Shown here piece after piece: positions 46,408 through 58,518 of a stretch of DNA of 64,000 nt (position 1 is the stretch's first letter; the number at the start of each line of letters is the position of its first letter). The translations under genes were made by a program, and so were the position numbers. Under the pieces are notes generated by a model. That model had not been told where the DNA came from, ran no database searches, and was given only the letters and a program-made list of their open reading frames with translations. This DNA comes from Phlebotomus papatasi (taxonomy: Eukaryota > Arthropoda > Insecta > Diptera > Psychodidae): contig NC_077223.1 in assembly GCF_024763615.1 (NCBI RefSeq), positions 44,330,627-44,394,626 of the forward strand, written 5' to 3'.

Positions 46408-47323
46408 TACAGTAGAGTTCCTCAAATTTGAACATTTGGGGGATATAGTAAGGTGGGGTAACTGGATAGTTTTCCGAAGAGTGCTAGTTAAACGCTTGTT
46501 TTTGGACTGATGAAATTCTTTTTTACTTCTTCTAAATCCATAGAATTATGCACTGTTTCATTCAGAAACATCAAATATCGAAACATCAAATATAGAACAG
46601 AAATATCAAAAAAAATTAAAGACAATTTAGAAAATAATGATAATACTGAAATAAGTCAACATGCACTAACTGGGTCGCCTTTTCGCTAATTCACTTTTAA
46701 TTAAACCTTTGGATTTAAAATACTTTTCCCACAAGAAAAAAACAATAAATGTTTTCAATGAACCAGCTGCCATTAGCGAAAATATCACTGCTAGAAATTT
46801 TTTCAAATTTTTAGTGAAGAACCCAGCTGACACAAGATTGAAATGACTCGATTACACTCACTTATTTAATGGATAAAAATATTATTTTTGCTTTTTCTCA
46901 AACTTGAATAGTTATATTATGTTACTGTAATGACTATATTACGGAAATAAAAATAAAAATCTTTTAAGTGGATTAGTCACAAATGATCCAGATAGCGAAG
47001 CTCCCGTATTAGCACACTTGACTATAGAGATGACATTTCTCACTCCTCAAATTTGAATATTTTTAAAAATGTAGCGTAATTCTTGTAAAATTCACTTTTC
47101 CTAAATTAAGGAAAATAACTTTAGCGAATTTTATCAATTTAATTTGTTGTTCGGAATTTGTTAAGGAAATTAATGTAATACGACAATATTGAAGAAACAC
47201 CAGAGAAAAATAGTTCTAATTCAGACTCCATGCAAAATTTCTTTTACATAACCTCATATTTTACATTTTGAATGCAACCGTCATTCAAATTTGAGGAGTT
47301 CAAATTTGAGGAACCTGACTGTA
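46408..47323. mobile_element. 912-bp pogo-type element with CTCAAATTTGAA ends
   Basis: TA flanks CAGTAGAGTTCCTCAAATTT on the left and the complement CAGTCAGGTTCCTCAAATTT on the right. The phrase CCTCAAATTTGAA recurs inside each end (47044 and 47285). No coding relic was found. The 19 bases TTTTAGACATACAGTAGAG at the left border also occur at the fragment near 13824. Confidence 0.8.
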
Positions 47324-49158
47324 CTTTTAAAACTTAAGAGTTGCATATTTTTCTATGAATGATATTGTTACTTCACTTTGAGTTCGGACTTAGATAAAAA
47401 CCCATATACAACTAGTCTGTGAGGCAAAATCATCTTAAGGACGTCTGTTTATTAAATTGTAGTTCAAGGAAGGAAAATGTCACGTCCAAACCAAGATCAT
47501 GACCAGTTAAGATAAGTTGACCTAATTTATATCCCACATGCTGGACTTTCAATCTACACTGACTCCAAATCTCAAACTCATCATATAACAACTATACAGA
47601 AATCCCTGTATCCCAATGAGTTACTTTCAACGTTGAACATTCTCATTTGATGTCATGGTTGTGCTTTAACCCGGAAATCTGTGGATATTTATTTGTGGGG
47701 GATAGCTGGAGTGTCTTTCTGTTAATCCGAAATCCTGGGTAAAACTGTTTTTAGATGAGGAATTTCCATGGGGATTGTGTGTCTATCGTCAAAATCGATA
47801 GAGAACCATCCACGCATTTGGTTGTAGCTGCTACAGGAAAAAAAAATGCACCATGTCTCATCTTTCGCCAGTTCATTCGACCCATCTTTGTATAAACAAT
47901 CACGGCAATTCAATCTTTGTTTACGGAAGCATTATCACGCGCCTGTCGTTCCAACCACTTCCATTCCGAAACCCAGGGAACGCGCGCTGAGGAGCGCGTG
48001 TACAAGTGGAATAGTGGAAGGGTTAATCGAGGGAGCTAAACCGCATGAGGATGTGCACAAGAGAGTCTTGGCGTCTCTACCCATGCTGAGATAGGGCACA
48101 AAAAGGCATTAGGAGTTTCATCCTGGGGCGGAGAAAAAGGATTTTAAAGTGGGCGAGAGTACCAAGAAACTTCCTCTCAACCTATTTGCCCCTTCGTGAA
48201 TCTTCATCGCTTGTCAGGTTCAGTGAATTGGCAAAGTTGTGGAGGAACTTGTGGCAAGGGGCTTTTCGCGCTTCGATAAATCTTCTTCACGCCTCCCATT
48301 GGTGCCGATGTTATGCCAAGACGGGGGGGGCAGGTGGAGCTCATGGTGGAATTCCCAAATATCATTTTCCACGTGTTATTGTTTCACCTTGAGTGAGGTG
48401 TGAATGAGCGTCTGTTTGGGCAAAAGGTGGAGTAAAAGGTCAAGAAACTCCATCGTGAACTCCAAATACTATTAGCACACCGAGAAGGAGATGCGGTGCG
48501 TTGGATCATTGCGTGAAGTGTTGCCCAACACGTGACTTCTTGGTGCAAACACACCTCTAATTACCATCCCCCAAAAGCACATACTGTCGCTCAAGGCAGC
48601 AATTTTACACTCTATGCTCATTGTATGCAATTTAATTTAAAGTTGCAAATTAATTTGACTCCGTGAATACATGTTTCATTTATTAATGCGATTATGGTGC
48701 TTTGTTGGCACTTTTGTCCACAGTTCCAACAATGTGCACTCACAATATCCACAATAAATTGATTATTAATTCTTTTGTGCTGCATCTCATATTGCAAAAA
48801 AACAACATAGTGGTAAATTAATTATTTATTTTTAATATTAAACTATTATAAACACTTTTTTTATGGTAATCATAGTTTCCACCTTCTGGCATGCATCACA
48901 CCCAAAAGGATCATATTTCAAATGTTTTCAAGTGATATTCAAGCTCCATTGAAATATCTTTCGGTGTTTATATTATGCTTTTATTTGGAACTCAAAGAGA
49001 CACATCAGGTAAAATGGCTAAAACTTTTGCTGAGTCAACCATTAATATTTAATCCTATTTTTTTTAACGATCTTCTTCTTGATCTTATGTTCGTTGTGTT
49101 TGATTGAGTGCTTTCAGCGCCACTATACGGTGAACACAGGGAAAGAACATGCGTGTGT
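47324..49158. other. Single-copy DNA upstream of the ARL14EP-like gene
   Basis: The part 47640-48600 is GC-richer and contains several overlapping frames with no recognised domain. From 48600 to 49100 it becomes AT-rich. No transposon ends were found. Regulatory DNA of the downstream gene could lie here, but no specific site can be supported. Confidence 0.35.
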
Positions 49159-49163
49159 TCAGT
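49159..49163 (+). promoter_or_regulatory. Possible TCAGT initiator of the ARL14EP-like gene
   Basis: TCAGT, the arthropod initiator core, lies 54 bases before the start codon in an otherwise featureless stretch. No TATA box is evident at -30. Such five-base sites are common, so this is only consistent with a short 5' leader. Confidence 0.3.
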
Positions 49164-49216
49164 ACATAACCTCAAAAATTGCTTTCCTGACGGAATATCC
49201 TCACATTTGACGAAAA

Positions 49217-49750
49217 ATGTCCTCAAACAGTGATGAATATGTCGTTATATCGGACGATTCTAACCACAGTGGTTCAAATAGTGGTACAAACAACGAAGGT
49301 ATGGTTTTTTGTAATATACTACCGGTGAAATTGAAAAATTCACCCACTTTTCTCACTCATTCAGCACAACCTGCTAAAATAAATAAGTTTAAAAGGCGAA
49401 GGAGTGTTTATTCCTACTCTGAGGATAAATCAAATGTGGCGAAGAAGCTTTTGAAGGACATATTTGAAGATAGCAAATTCATGGAAGGTTTCAACCCGGC
49501 TATACCAAGGCAGCAAAAGAACAAACTGAGGAGTTATTCTTCAGGAACCGGGAATTGGAGTTTCAGTCCATTTGAGATACCGGATATATGCGATTGTCTG
49601 GATATCTCGTGCCCGGGTTGTTTCTTTAAATGCCCAAATTGCAGAAGTACTAAATGCGGAACGCACTGCCGGGACAAGAGGAGGTGGATTTACGAACATG
49701 TCGTGTACGATGGAACCTGTGATGCAAAAGTTAATCCTCTTCTCGAATAA
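49217..49750 (+). CDS. ARL14EP: ARL14EP-like protein (ARF7EP_C cysteine-rich domain)
   Basis: An intronless frame of 177 codons. The C-terminal part (residues ~121-165) holds eight cysteines as C125-x-C127-x4-C132-PG-C135-x3-C139-x2-C142-x4-C147-x3-C151, followed by a basic RDKRRW step. This is the signature of the ARL14 effector protein C-terminal domain, a likely zinc-binding module. The N-terminal half is Ser/Asn-rich and seems disordered. Residues 8-14 (YVVISDD) look like a SUMO-interaction motif, and KFKRRR (58-62) like a nuclear signal. In mammals the family was named for binding ARL14/ARF7. The nematode member ARLE-14 acts with the SETDB1-type methyltransferase MET-2 at heterochromatin, which suits the nuclear motifs seen here. 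The ATG has an A-rich context (CGAAAAATG), with no earlier in-frame ATG. An intact frame and coding-like composition argue for a live gene; a retrocopy is possible since it has no intron. Confidence 0.85.
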   Translation: MSSNSDEYVVISDDSNHSGSNSGTNNEGMVFCNILPVKLKNSPTFLTHSAQPAKINKFKRRRSVYSYSEDKSNVAKKLLKDIFEDSKFMEGFNPAIPRQQKNKLRSYSSGTGNWSFSPFEIPDICDCLDISCPGCFFKCPNCRSTKCGTHCRDKRRWIYEHVVYDGTCDAKVNPLLE

Positions 49751-50082
49751 CCTTAACACAAATTTTTGAATTAGTTTTGTTCTATTTTTTTTTTCAATTT
49801 CGGGTTCTTTAAGTCCTATTTTTTTATATAAAACCTATCGAAAAAATTGGAGTAATCAACTATTGAGTTTTGGTGAGTTTCATCATTGACTATTATATTT
49901 TTACGTATTTGTCTACTTATTACTAAATCACTATTATAAACAAGCTGATAGTCACTTATCGGTTATGGCCTCTTAATTAATATAGTTTATATCATTTATA
50001 TTAAGTGGAGTCGAATGAAACCGAATGTTCAAAATCCTGAAAGGGATGAAATTATATGGAGGAAAATGTTTAGAATAATTAG

Positions 50083-50088
50083 AATAAA
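50083..50088 (+). terminator. Candidate AATAAA polyadenylation signal
   Basis: First exact AATAAA after the stop codon at 49750, about 330 bases downstream, followed within 40 bases by the T/G-rich stretch TTTGTGTTGT. AT-rich DNA gives such hexamers often, so support is modest. Confidence 0.3.
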
Positions 50089-52060
50089 ATGAAGTAAATA
50101 AGATTAAAATTTATTATAGCTTAATTTGTGTTGTAATTTCTAAAAGAGGAAATATTCTGTTAAAGGTTATGAATTTATTCACAATATTCATTATTTATGA
50201 AAAAAAGTGTCTTTTCACTACAATATAATTTTCTTTAATCTTCACAGGAGTTTCAAATTCATGTAAGAAACGAAACCGAAGTAATTATTGTTAGTCGAAT
50301 TTTGAAAACGTCTAAGCAATAAACTTCCGGTATAGGGATTTATTCTTGAAAAGGTACTTTATTTTAAACGGTCTCTAGCATTGATGGCAATATTGTGATG
50401 AATAATAATCGAAAAGATTATTATTAAGATTTTGGAAAACAAAAATTCTATCGTATTTCGCTATTTAGAAAAGCTTGGATGTGTTTAAAAGTTCGATACA
50501 TAAATGTCACTGAAAGGAATAAAGGGAACAGTAGGAATTCTATGAACTAACTGTATTATGGGGTTATTATGGTACTTTTTGGTGGTAACCTTTAAACCAA
50601 AGATATCTCTATCCAATTCCGGAGTACAGGATTTGCCGGATCCTGTGCTGTGGTTGAACGGGTATGAATATGAAGTCTTTGAGATTAAAGGCAATGAAGT
50701 AAGAGCGTGGTGGAGCATGGGGTTTTGAGAGTAACCTTAGAAACATCTGACTGATCTGACTGCTATCTTGTCGGATGATCTATTTTTCAGAGTAAATTAA
50801 GTAACTTTTGCATATGTGAAAATGTGTTTTGAATTGCATAAATAATATTTATGGATTACAGGCAATTCATTTGCAAAAAGAAAAATTTTAAAAAGTGTTT
50901 TTTTTTTATCATTGTTTCCACATGATTTCTAGAATATGGTATTGTCAAGAAACTTTTGGCCGATAATGTAGTTATTAAGTGCTAAATTAGTTGTTGCACT
51001 CATACTTTTGGTCTCTTATAGAATTTTCAACAGAATTTCAATAAATTAGAAACGAAAATAAATTTTTTTAGAGACTCTTTTTTCCAAAACTAGCTTCACT
51101 GAACTCTTAGAAAATCTATAGAAGGAAATTTTGTTGGTCGTTAAACACAGATACTGTTAAAATATCGTTGGTATGCGAGAATATCTGCCGCTATAAATTC
51201 AAAATATAAGAAAAATATTAAAGAAATATGCCTAAAAATAAATTTCTTTAGAATTTTTAAGTTTTCCTAATTAGACTTGTCATAATATTATATTAAAATA
51301 AATTATATTAATTCCTAAGTATGAGATTTTCATGAGGTGTAAGAAGTGCTGGAAGCAGGGGAGTGACATTAGCTTTGAAAAATGCCACCACTTTTAGTGT
51401 AAATTTTTTCCTGTTTTCGTACACATTTCACGAGATATCTCCAAAACTACGTAGGTCCTCAATTTGGGGTTTTCGGCTGCCTTTTCGTTATTAAATTGGC
51501 TTTTACTTTGTATTAGTATTATTTGCTAAATCATTCTACAATGACAGAAAACAGCTAATAAACTCAAAAGTTTTTTCGGCTCGTTAGAAACATATGGGAA
51601 ACATAGGAAACGTCATACCCCTGGCTGGAAGTATTGCATCATTTTCGGGAGTATCCCGAAATGCTGGAAGTGTGAAGAGTTCTTCCATACAAATTGTGGA
51701 AGTGTCTGGAAGTGGTGTACACATTTTCACCCTAATAACTCCCCCTTAGTTCGAGCACCAAGCCTTCATCAAAAATGAAACCTCAAGATTTTTTTTTTTG
51801 GATTTGTTAAATAATTTGGGAATTCAGAGAGCATGGAGCATGGAAAATTAATGCACTACTAGCGTATACCGTCTTTGTAATTTCGGTGGTAGTAACTTCT
51901 TTTCTTCAGAATAGGTAACTCAATATTTTCTTAAGCAGAGCTGTACGATATTCGGCTCCCAGAATTCGGGTGATACCTGACACCTGTCAAATACGTGAAA
52001 GTCGAAAAAATCCCCCTTATCGCACGGGTTTTTATCTATCATTTTTGGTCCCAATGAACC
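50089..52060. other. Gene-poor DNA downstream of the ARL14EP-like gene
   Basis: No gene recognised. Between 51346 and 51712 the phrase GCTGGAAG or TGGAAGTG recurs about six times, a local low-grade repetition. The frame at 50485-50718 has no family resemblance. Confidence 0.35.
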
Positions 52061-53889
52061 AAAGGGACAGATAATCCTAACCGGCTTATGTAGGTGAGAT
52101 TCTTAACGTGAGCTAACTCGGAGTGCATGCAAATTCGATTTAGAGCTGAAGTTGGGAGACGCCATTCAGTTATCTTGAATCAAATTCGTGAAATTATACA
52201 AATTTTGTATTTAAACCAAAATATCAAGGATTTGGATGAACTGACAGAAAAGTGATATATGGATGAAATGTAGACCAGAATGTTCTCTATAATTTTGCCG
52301 TAGAACTTGAACTCATCGATTACTCAGAAGCCAAGATAAGCGAGGTTTTTTGTTTCTTAACTCGTTTTTTCATCCAGAGTTCCCCAAGTAGTCATTTGTT
52401 GAGCTTCAACTATTTCAAAGAATTGTTGTATTTTGTGGGACTTTCCATTTCAAACCATATTTTAAGTGTCTTGGTGGAGTAGAGGCAGTCAAATTGGCAT
52501 CTGAGTGATTTCAAAGCGTTATTATGGGAAAAATCAATTTTTTCACACTTAAACGGCAAAATCGGAGTGATAGCGTAGTCTGAGCGGAAAATGATGTATG
52601 GACGAAATGTAGAGACAAATGTGCTCTACAATTGTGTCGAAGTAATCATCAAAATCGGTTTAGCGACAGTCGAGATAATTGAGGTTATGTGATATTGAAA
52701 TTGGTTTTTCGACTGTGGCGCCCCTGGTGTTGGTCCCACGAAGTTCAAATATTCTAGAAAGTTGTAGCATTTGGTGAGATCTTTCGTTTAAGCCCTCACT
52801 CATCAAAATCGGTCACATAGAACCGGAGATATGATTTTTTGAATTTTGTGAACTTTGACCCCTCATATCTCCGGTTCTGTTTTAACCACAGCGCGCATAC
52901 GCACCATTTTGGAAACGTCCTAGACTGGACTACAACATACTAAAATTTCATTAACTTGCACAATGCCGTTTTTGAGAAAAGTGACTTTGAATTTCGATGA
53001 ATTTTGACGCTATCACAGCGCCACCTGTGGTGACTTTTTGAACTTCCATCTGAAAGTGCTCATCGATACGAAACCAAAAAGGTAAAATTTAGGTCGCTAT
53101 GTTAATTAGAACCGGAGATAGAGGCCGGTCAATGTTCGAACTTTGACCCCTTATAGCTCGGGTCAGGGGTTATGGATCGACTTAAGGTTTTTTTTGTTTG
53201 ATAGGTATAATCAACGGCTACAACATACTAAATTTTCAGCCCGATGCACAATGGAATTTTTGAGTTATTTAACTTTTAAGATTTAAAAATTTTCTTTTTA
53301 AAAAAAGCGCCCCTAGCGGTGGTTTTATGAACTTGCGATGTTAGAAGGGGAAGTGGCATTTCACGAGAGCTTTCCAAAAAGCCCTCACTTTTTAAATTCT
53401 GACAATTAGAACCGGAGTTATGGCCATTTTAAGAAATTTTTTTTGGACCCTTATAGCTCGGGTCAGGGGGGTCGGGGGACCTTAAGTTTGGTATTGATGG
53501 AAAGCTCTAAGGCCCAGCTATAACATACTAAAATTTGAGTCCGCTGAATGCCATAGGGGCGGAGCTATTGAGAAAACAAAAAAAGGGGGGTCTTCAAAAT
53601 GGCGGAAGGAGGGGTGGGGGGTGGGGGGTCTATGCACCAAGTTGCAATTTTCACCCGATATATAACCTTTGCCGAAAACCGCAAGTCGATATCTTTTTTA
53701 GTTTAGGAGCTATTAAGCTCCAAAGAGCGGCCGGCCGGCCGGCCGGCCGGGAACGTAACTTAGCCACATATATATTCGGAATCAGGAAGTGGCGAAACAC
53801 ATTTTGGCCAAATTTGAGGTCGATCGGACGACATGAAATTTTGTTAGGATTATAGTAGGTGAGATTTTGTTAAGAATCTCACCTAATAT
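52061..53889 (-). mobile_element. 1.83-kb modular repeat, copy 2 (inverted)
   Basis: Reads on the - strand like 141-1967, nearly base for base, with the same limits (AAAGGGACAGATAATCC to CTCACCTAATAT). The open frame 53535-53855 is the equivalent of the one at 173-493. The two deduced peptides differ at about 19 of 106 positions, many non-conservative, so it looks unselected. The two full copies are about 50 kb apart in opposite orientation. Confidence 0.85.
53728..53750. repeat. (GGCC)n run inside copy 2
   Basis: CGGCCGGCC units repeated about five times; the matching site in copy 1 is a (CGTC)n run at 272-300. Confidence 0.75.
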
Positions 53890-53913
53890 CGGAGAGCTCA
53901 GTAGCGTAAAGTG

Positions 53914-54066
53914 GTACAAGTTGGACAGGGCTATTTTTCTTGATAAATTACTAATTCATTTTTATTTGTATATTTTTAATGCTTCAGTTTTACAATTTGG
54001 TTCCTTGTGCTTAAAAACAAATTTTGTACTGTATTTATCAAGAAAAAAACCATGTCCAACTTGTAC
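53914..54066. mobile_element. ~150-bp hairpin MITE with GTACAAGTTGGACA ends
   Basis: The left arm GTACAAGTTGGACAGGGCTA (53914 on) mirrors the right arm, whose complement reads GTACAAGTTGGACATGGTTT, and both continue with TTTCTTGATAAAT. Two more copies of TGTCCAACTTGTA-like bases follow at 54074 and 54092, so the end motif is repeated outside the hairpin. The element starts only 24 bases after the 1.83-kb repeat. Confidence 0.7.
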
Positions 54067-54109
54067 GGGCGAATTGTCCAACTTGTGACACTATGTCCAA
54101 CTTGTATAA

Positions 54110-56117
54110 CTTTCAGTTTTTCTATCTGACTTTTTAATAATTCCGTAAGGTTGATCTTGATCTTAAATTTCGAAGTACGTAGTGTGACTGATCATTGGTA
54201 ACAGTTTTACTTTTATTGTGAGGAAAACTAAACCAACAAAGTTCATAATATTACTGTTCTATACACAACATAATTATCGAGCAACTCGTAAACCTTCGTA
54301 AAAACTTATTTTTACGAAGTATAAGTTAGTACACAACTTGTACAACTTAGTATAATAACTTAATATACAACTTAAGTGTAATTTTAATATATTAAATCTC
54401 GGCTTTAAACCTATCGATTAGGAAAACTTATCCCTTATTCTGAATCTTCTCAAATGAGTGATATGGAGCGTCTTTATATAATTTTAAAATGCGTATATCT
54501 CTGGTTCTCATTTTTGAAATTTGATCACATATGGTACAAATGAATGTTTTTGTGAAACATTGAAACTTATTTAAGAACATACAATTTCAGACCGACTTCG
54601 AGTATTCTAAAATTTTCATATTCTATTTTCGATAAAGTTTTAGTCCGAATCCAATGATTTTCTTATTTTCACAAATTTTGTAGCAAATAGCATTTATATT
54701 ATATTGCGCATACACATCTATGTATTGAAATTTGTTCAATTTTAAATATATAGCTCTAAGCTGTTTTGGATGCAATCAAAAACTCTCATTTAGTTTTCTC
54801 GTTTATTTTTCAAACATTTTCTTCTACTATGCTCACCAAAATCATTGGCAGAAAAACGTATTTTCATTTTATATACAATTAATTTTTCCACTAACAAATT
54901 GTATACATTTTGGATTGCAATTAAAGTACCATAATAACGTGCGTGATTGATTTGTTTGCATTCTCTTGAACATGTTATGCTTCCTTCAATTTTCCTGCAT
55001 TTTCGGAAGTACTTTATTTGGTGTTTGGGTGTCAGAAAGAGAACATTCAATTTGTTCTACTGTCACTCATGCTTGTATTTGCACTCAATTATGCTCGTAG
55101 CATCACTAAGTGAAAATTCGGAAGTCTAAAGGATTCCGTGTAAATGCACTTGAGTCAGCAAGTAAAACATCTTTCATTAGCACTCTCGTGACATAATCAT
55201 GGTATAATTTGCACATGGGGAAGTGTGGGCGCAAGAGTGGGCTGGTAATTGCCGGGTGGTGGGCTCTCAAAGGGGTGGAAATGACAAAAAGCCCGGGTAA
55301 ACAATTAAGACAGGCTGCCGTGGAAATCTTTCACACATTGTTGTTGATGCTGAAGAACCCTTTACTCCCATGCTGCAATTAATCTCTATAAACTCTCCTG
55401 TATGTGCTTCCCTTTTATTTTTTCGTGTGTTCCATCTCTGGGGGGGATCTCTTTCCCAGAATACATTGCTCCTTCTTTGAGGGAAAGGGGTGTTGTATGT
55501 GCATGACGAATTGAGTGGAAAATGCTCATTTCCCCGCCTGTGTACTCATTTTTCTTCCGACACTTTCACCCAGTGCTAGGTTTGGGGAAGAGTGGGATTG
55601 ACGTCACTTGTGCCTCACTTTTCTTCCAACCCTCAAGCTCGCCCACCCACAACGGGGGATCGGGCGATGAAAAAACATGAACATCAGAGAAATTCCTTCG
55701 ACACTTTGGGATCATATCGCATTTTGTAATACTTGTGTACTCGATGAATAATAAAGGGATGATTGTACAATGTACATCACTTATGTACTCTTGTGTAAAG
55801 CACCGAAGGATGATAACTTTGGATGGATATTGAAAGTGAATTGTGAAAAGGGGTTTTCACTGAAAGAGAATATTCATTGTGTCACTTCTGGGGTGCCTCT
55901 TTTTTTTCCTTGCCCATCCACTTATTTTATCCCCAAAAGCACATTTTTGCATGACACCTGCAAATTCCTTTTGCGTCGTACCCTAACACCATCGAGAATA
56001 TAAATAAAATCACTTAGAATAAATTTTAGGGACATATTTGGGATAAAATAAACCTATTTTGCCTCTTCACAGTCGTATTTTGGTTATTTGAAAGTGTCTC
56101 GGCTAATATGCAATGGG
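54110..56117. other. Gene-poor single-copy DNA
   Basis: AT-rich to about 55100, then GC-richer to 56000, with no recognised exon. Frames at 54732-55129 overlap on both strands. Confidence 0.35.
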
Positions 56118-56372
56118 TTAACTCTTTCGTCTCTTTTGGGACTCTGAGTACCCAAGGCATCATATGAATGTTCTGTGAAAAAAAAATGTTTTTTAAATAT
56201 TCAGAACTGATAAAAATCCTATTCTTGTGGATGATTATAAATCCAAACTATAAGGATGTCCAAATGTAAGATATTTTTTGTAAGACCTCAATCAATTCCT
56301 GAGCTTAGATATTTATGATTAAAAAATTGTGAAATTGGCTTGCAGCATATGCTGCGGTCCGGAAAGAGTTAA
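56118..56372. mobile_element. 247-bp piggyBac-type MITE with TTAA duplication
   Basis: TTAA at 56118-56121 and 56369-56372 flank the inverted ends CTCTTTCG and the complement CTCTTTCCG. A perfect inner palindrome, GCAGCATATGCTGC, is at 56343-56356. TTAA target sites and short ends are typical of piggyBac-mobilised MITEs. No second copy was seen. Confidence 0.6.
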
Positions 56373-58261
56373 GGAAAATGTCGTCTATATTTGAAAATTC
56401 TAACTAAATTCGAATTATGAGAATATCATGCAATATCAAGGCTTTGATTCTTCTTAACATGTTCGAAATTCGAACAGGGATCATATGATCCTGAATTTGC
56501 AGAATTATAAAGGAGGTAAAATGTCTGTTTTTTGCCCTTCGAAACCGTTCTTCAAGGTTTCCAAATTTCGACTGTGAATGGCATGACAATTTCAATTTAC
56601 TTCAGAACTGTGATAAAATCATAATGAGAAAAAAAACTTACAGTTTCTCAAAGGAACTGCAAGTTTATATCATCTTCAAAAAATTAAACTAAAATTTTAG
56701 TTTTTATTACATTGTATAGATCTCACTACAATCATTGCGGCCATCGCCGTCTTAACATTCCTTCCCAACCTTCAGGATAAAACGATGTGAGACACGTTCT
56801 CAGGTTGTATGTCCCGAATATTTTAGGTTTTACACTTTTACAATTTTTCTTTATTATTACAAGTTTTACAATGAGAGATCTGATCAAAATCAAATCGCAG
56901 ATCTTAGTCTTTCAAGATCGCAGGCTTAGCCTTAATAGTTCTTTGGCCATTGTTCAGCAACAAAAAAAAATAAAAAAAAAGGAATTGTTGAAGCAGGAAA
57001 ATAGAAAGATTCAACCATCTTTGACCCTGACTGTCGTAATTCGTCTCAGTGTTTGTTTGCGATACGAGATGAAAGGGCTTGAAAATTTGTTGAACATTTG
57101 ACCTTCCCTCATCTCTGCATTCCATCTTCATATCTTTCAGAAAAAAAAGGCTCTCATAGAAACGTGAGCGGCCAAAGTGGGTGGAGACAAAGAGTAAATA
57201 ATTTTGTCGATTTTTCCTTTCCTGCCCCATGGATACCCCCTGCTCCATTATTTCATCTTTGGGGTATATTTACACACTTCATCGAGCGACGGGGGTGAAA
57301 TCACAAGAATAGCCTTATTTAATTTCATACAAGAGGGTGGTAGCGCATCCCCAAAAAAAAGGAAGGGAGATAACAGAAAAAATTGACAAATAATAATATT
57401 TATTTGGAGCCATTTAGATTGCAATCTCACGCAATATTTCTTGGACACTGCCTAGAATTGAACGGGAGGACATTGTTCATCTCCCCAGATGCTCCAAAAG
57501 TGGACGACATATCCGATATTTCAGCAAAAATATCCAATGAATTGCCCAAGCAATATCGACAAGTATCTTTCCTATATATTGTACACATTTCACTAAATTG
57601 CAGATATGATGTTGAGATCTTAATCTTCCACTTGGCGAAAGTTTCTCCATTTGATCAACCCTCTTGAGCAGTTTCCTTCCCATCAATATTTTCTCTGTTA
57701 AGTATTTATTGCGACTTTATTCGCCAACAGCGCACCACAGAATGATTATGAAACTTTCCCATGGTATTAATCCGTCATCATTCTGTCAGAGTGGGCTTTC
57801 CTTTCTTTTGCCAATTTTGGCAACATTACTCGATAAAATTCTGTGCCAACCCCTGTTCTAATGGGGATGAGATGGTGCTAAAATCAGGAAAAGGATTCAT
57901 TGAGAAAGAGAGTACCCTCTTGGATTTTTTTATTGGCTTCCGCTTTTATTTGGGAGGTTATTGACATTACCGTTTTCCGTTGTATTGTTTTAATTTTAAA
58001 TTTTGACAGCTGTACCAACGGACAAATACTTACATTGCAAAAATCGATCGTCGATAAAGCGCTAAGACACATTAAGATTTAGATTTTGATATACAAACGG
58101 AATTAGCAGAATATCCCGACACGATTAATAATAATAGTATTATTAAACTCGTATTATGAAATCTGACATTGTTGACAATTGACACGCGAAGAAAGCTTTG
58201 TTTGACGATAGAGTATATGAAACCACCTTGCGGAAATATTGAGAAACTAAAGTATTCTTAT
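56373..58261. other. Gene-poor single-copy DNA
   Basis: The part 57000-58000 is GC-richer, and many short frames overlap on both strands. None has a recognised domain. Confidence 0.35.
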
Positions 58262-58464
58262 GCCGGCTTCAGACTGGAGGCTTAGCCCAGTTCCCGAAGG
58301 TCTCAAAAATCTAAATAACAAGCAATTTTATTGATTTTTTAAAATCGAATGAATCATTTGCCCTTAATATTCAATCCTTAACAACAATTTCCTAAAAAAT
58401 CATGTTTTTGATGAGGAATTAGAGGAGTTAAGCCAGATACCTAAGACTTAGGTCTGAAGCCCGT
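58262..58464 (-). mobile_element. CGGGCTTCAGACC MITE, copy 2 (inverted)
   Basis: The ends GCCGGCTTCAGACTGGAGGC and the complement ACGGGCTTCAGACCTAAGTC, plus the interior, match 6152-6352 on the other strand. Confidence 0.8.
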
Positions 58465-58518
58465 ATTACATCAGCTTTAAAAGTCGATCTTCGAATAGTG
58501 TATAAAACACTTTTGTCA

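Noticed and set aside
52061..53889. Helitron identity for the modular repeat
   Set aside because: A hairpin followed by CTAA is present at one end, but the other end lacks the TC start and inverted ends are present. The class is left open.
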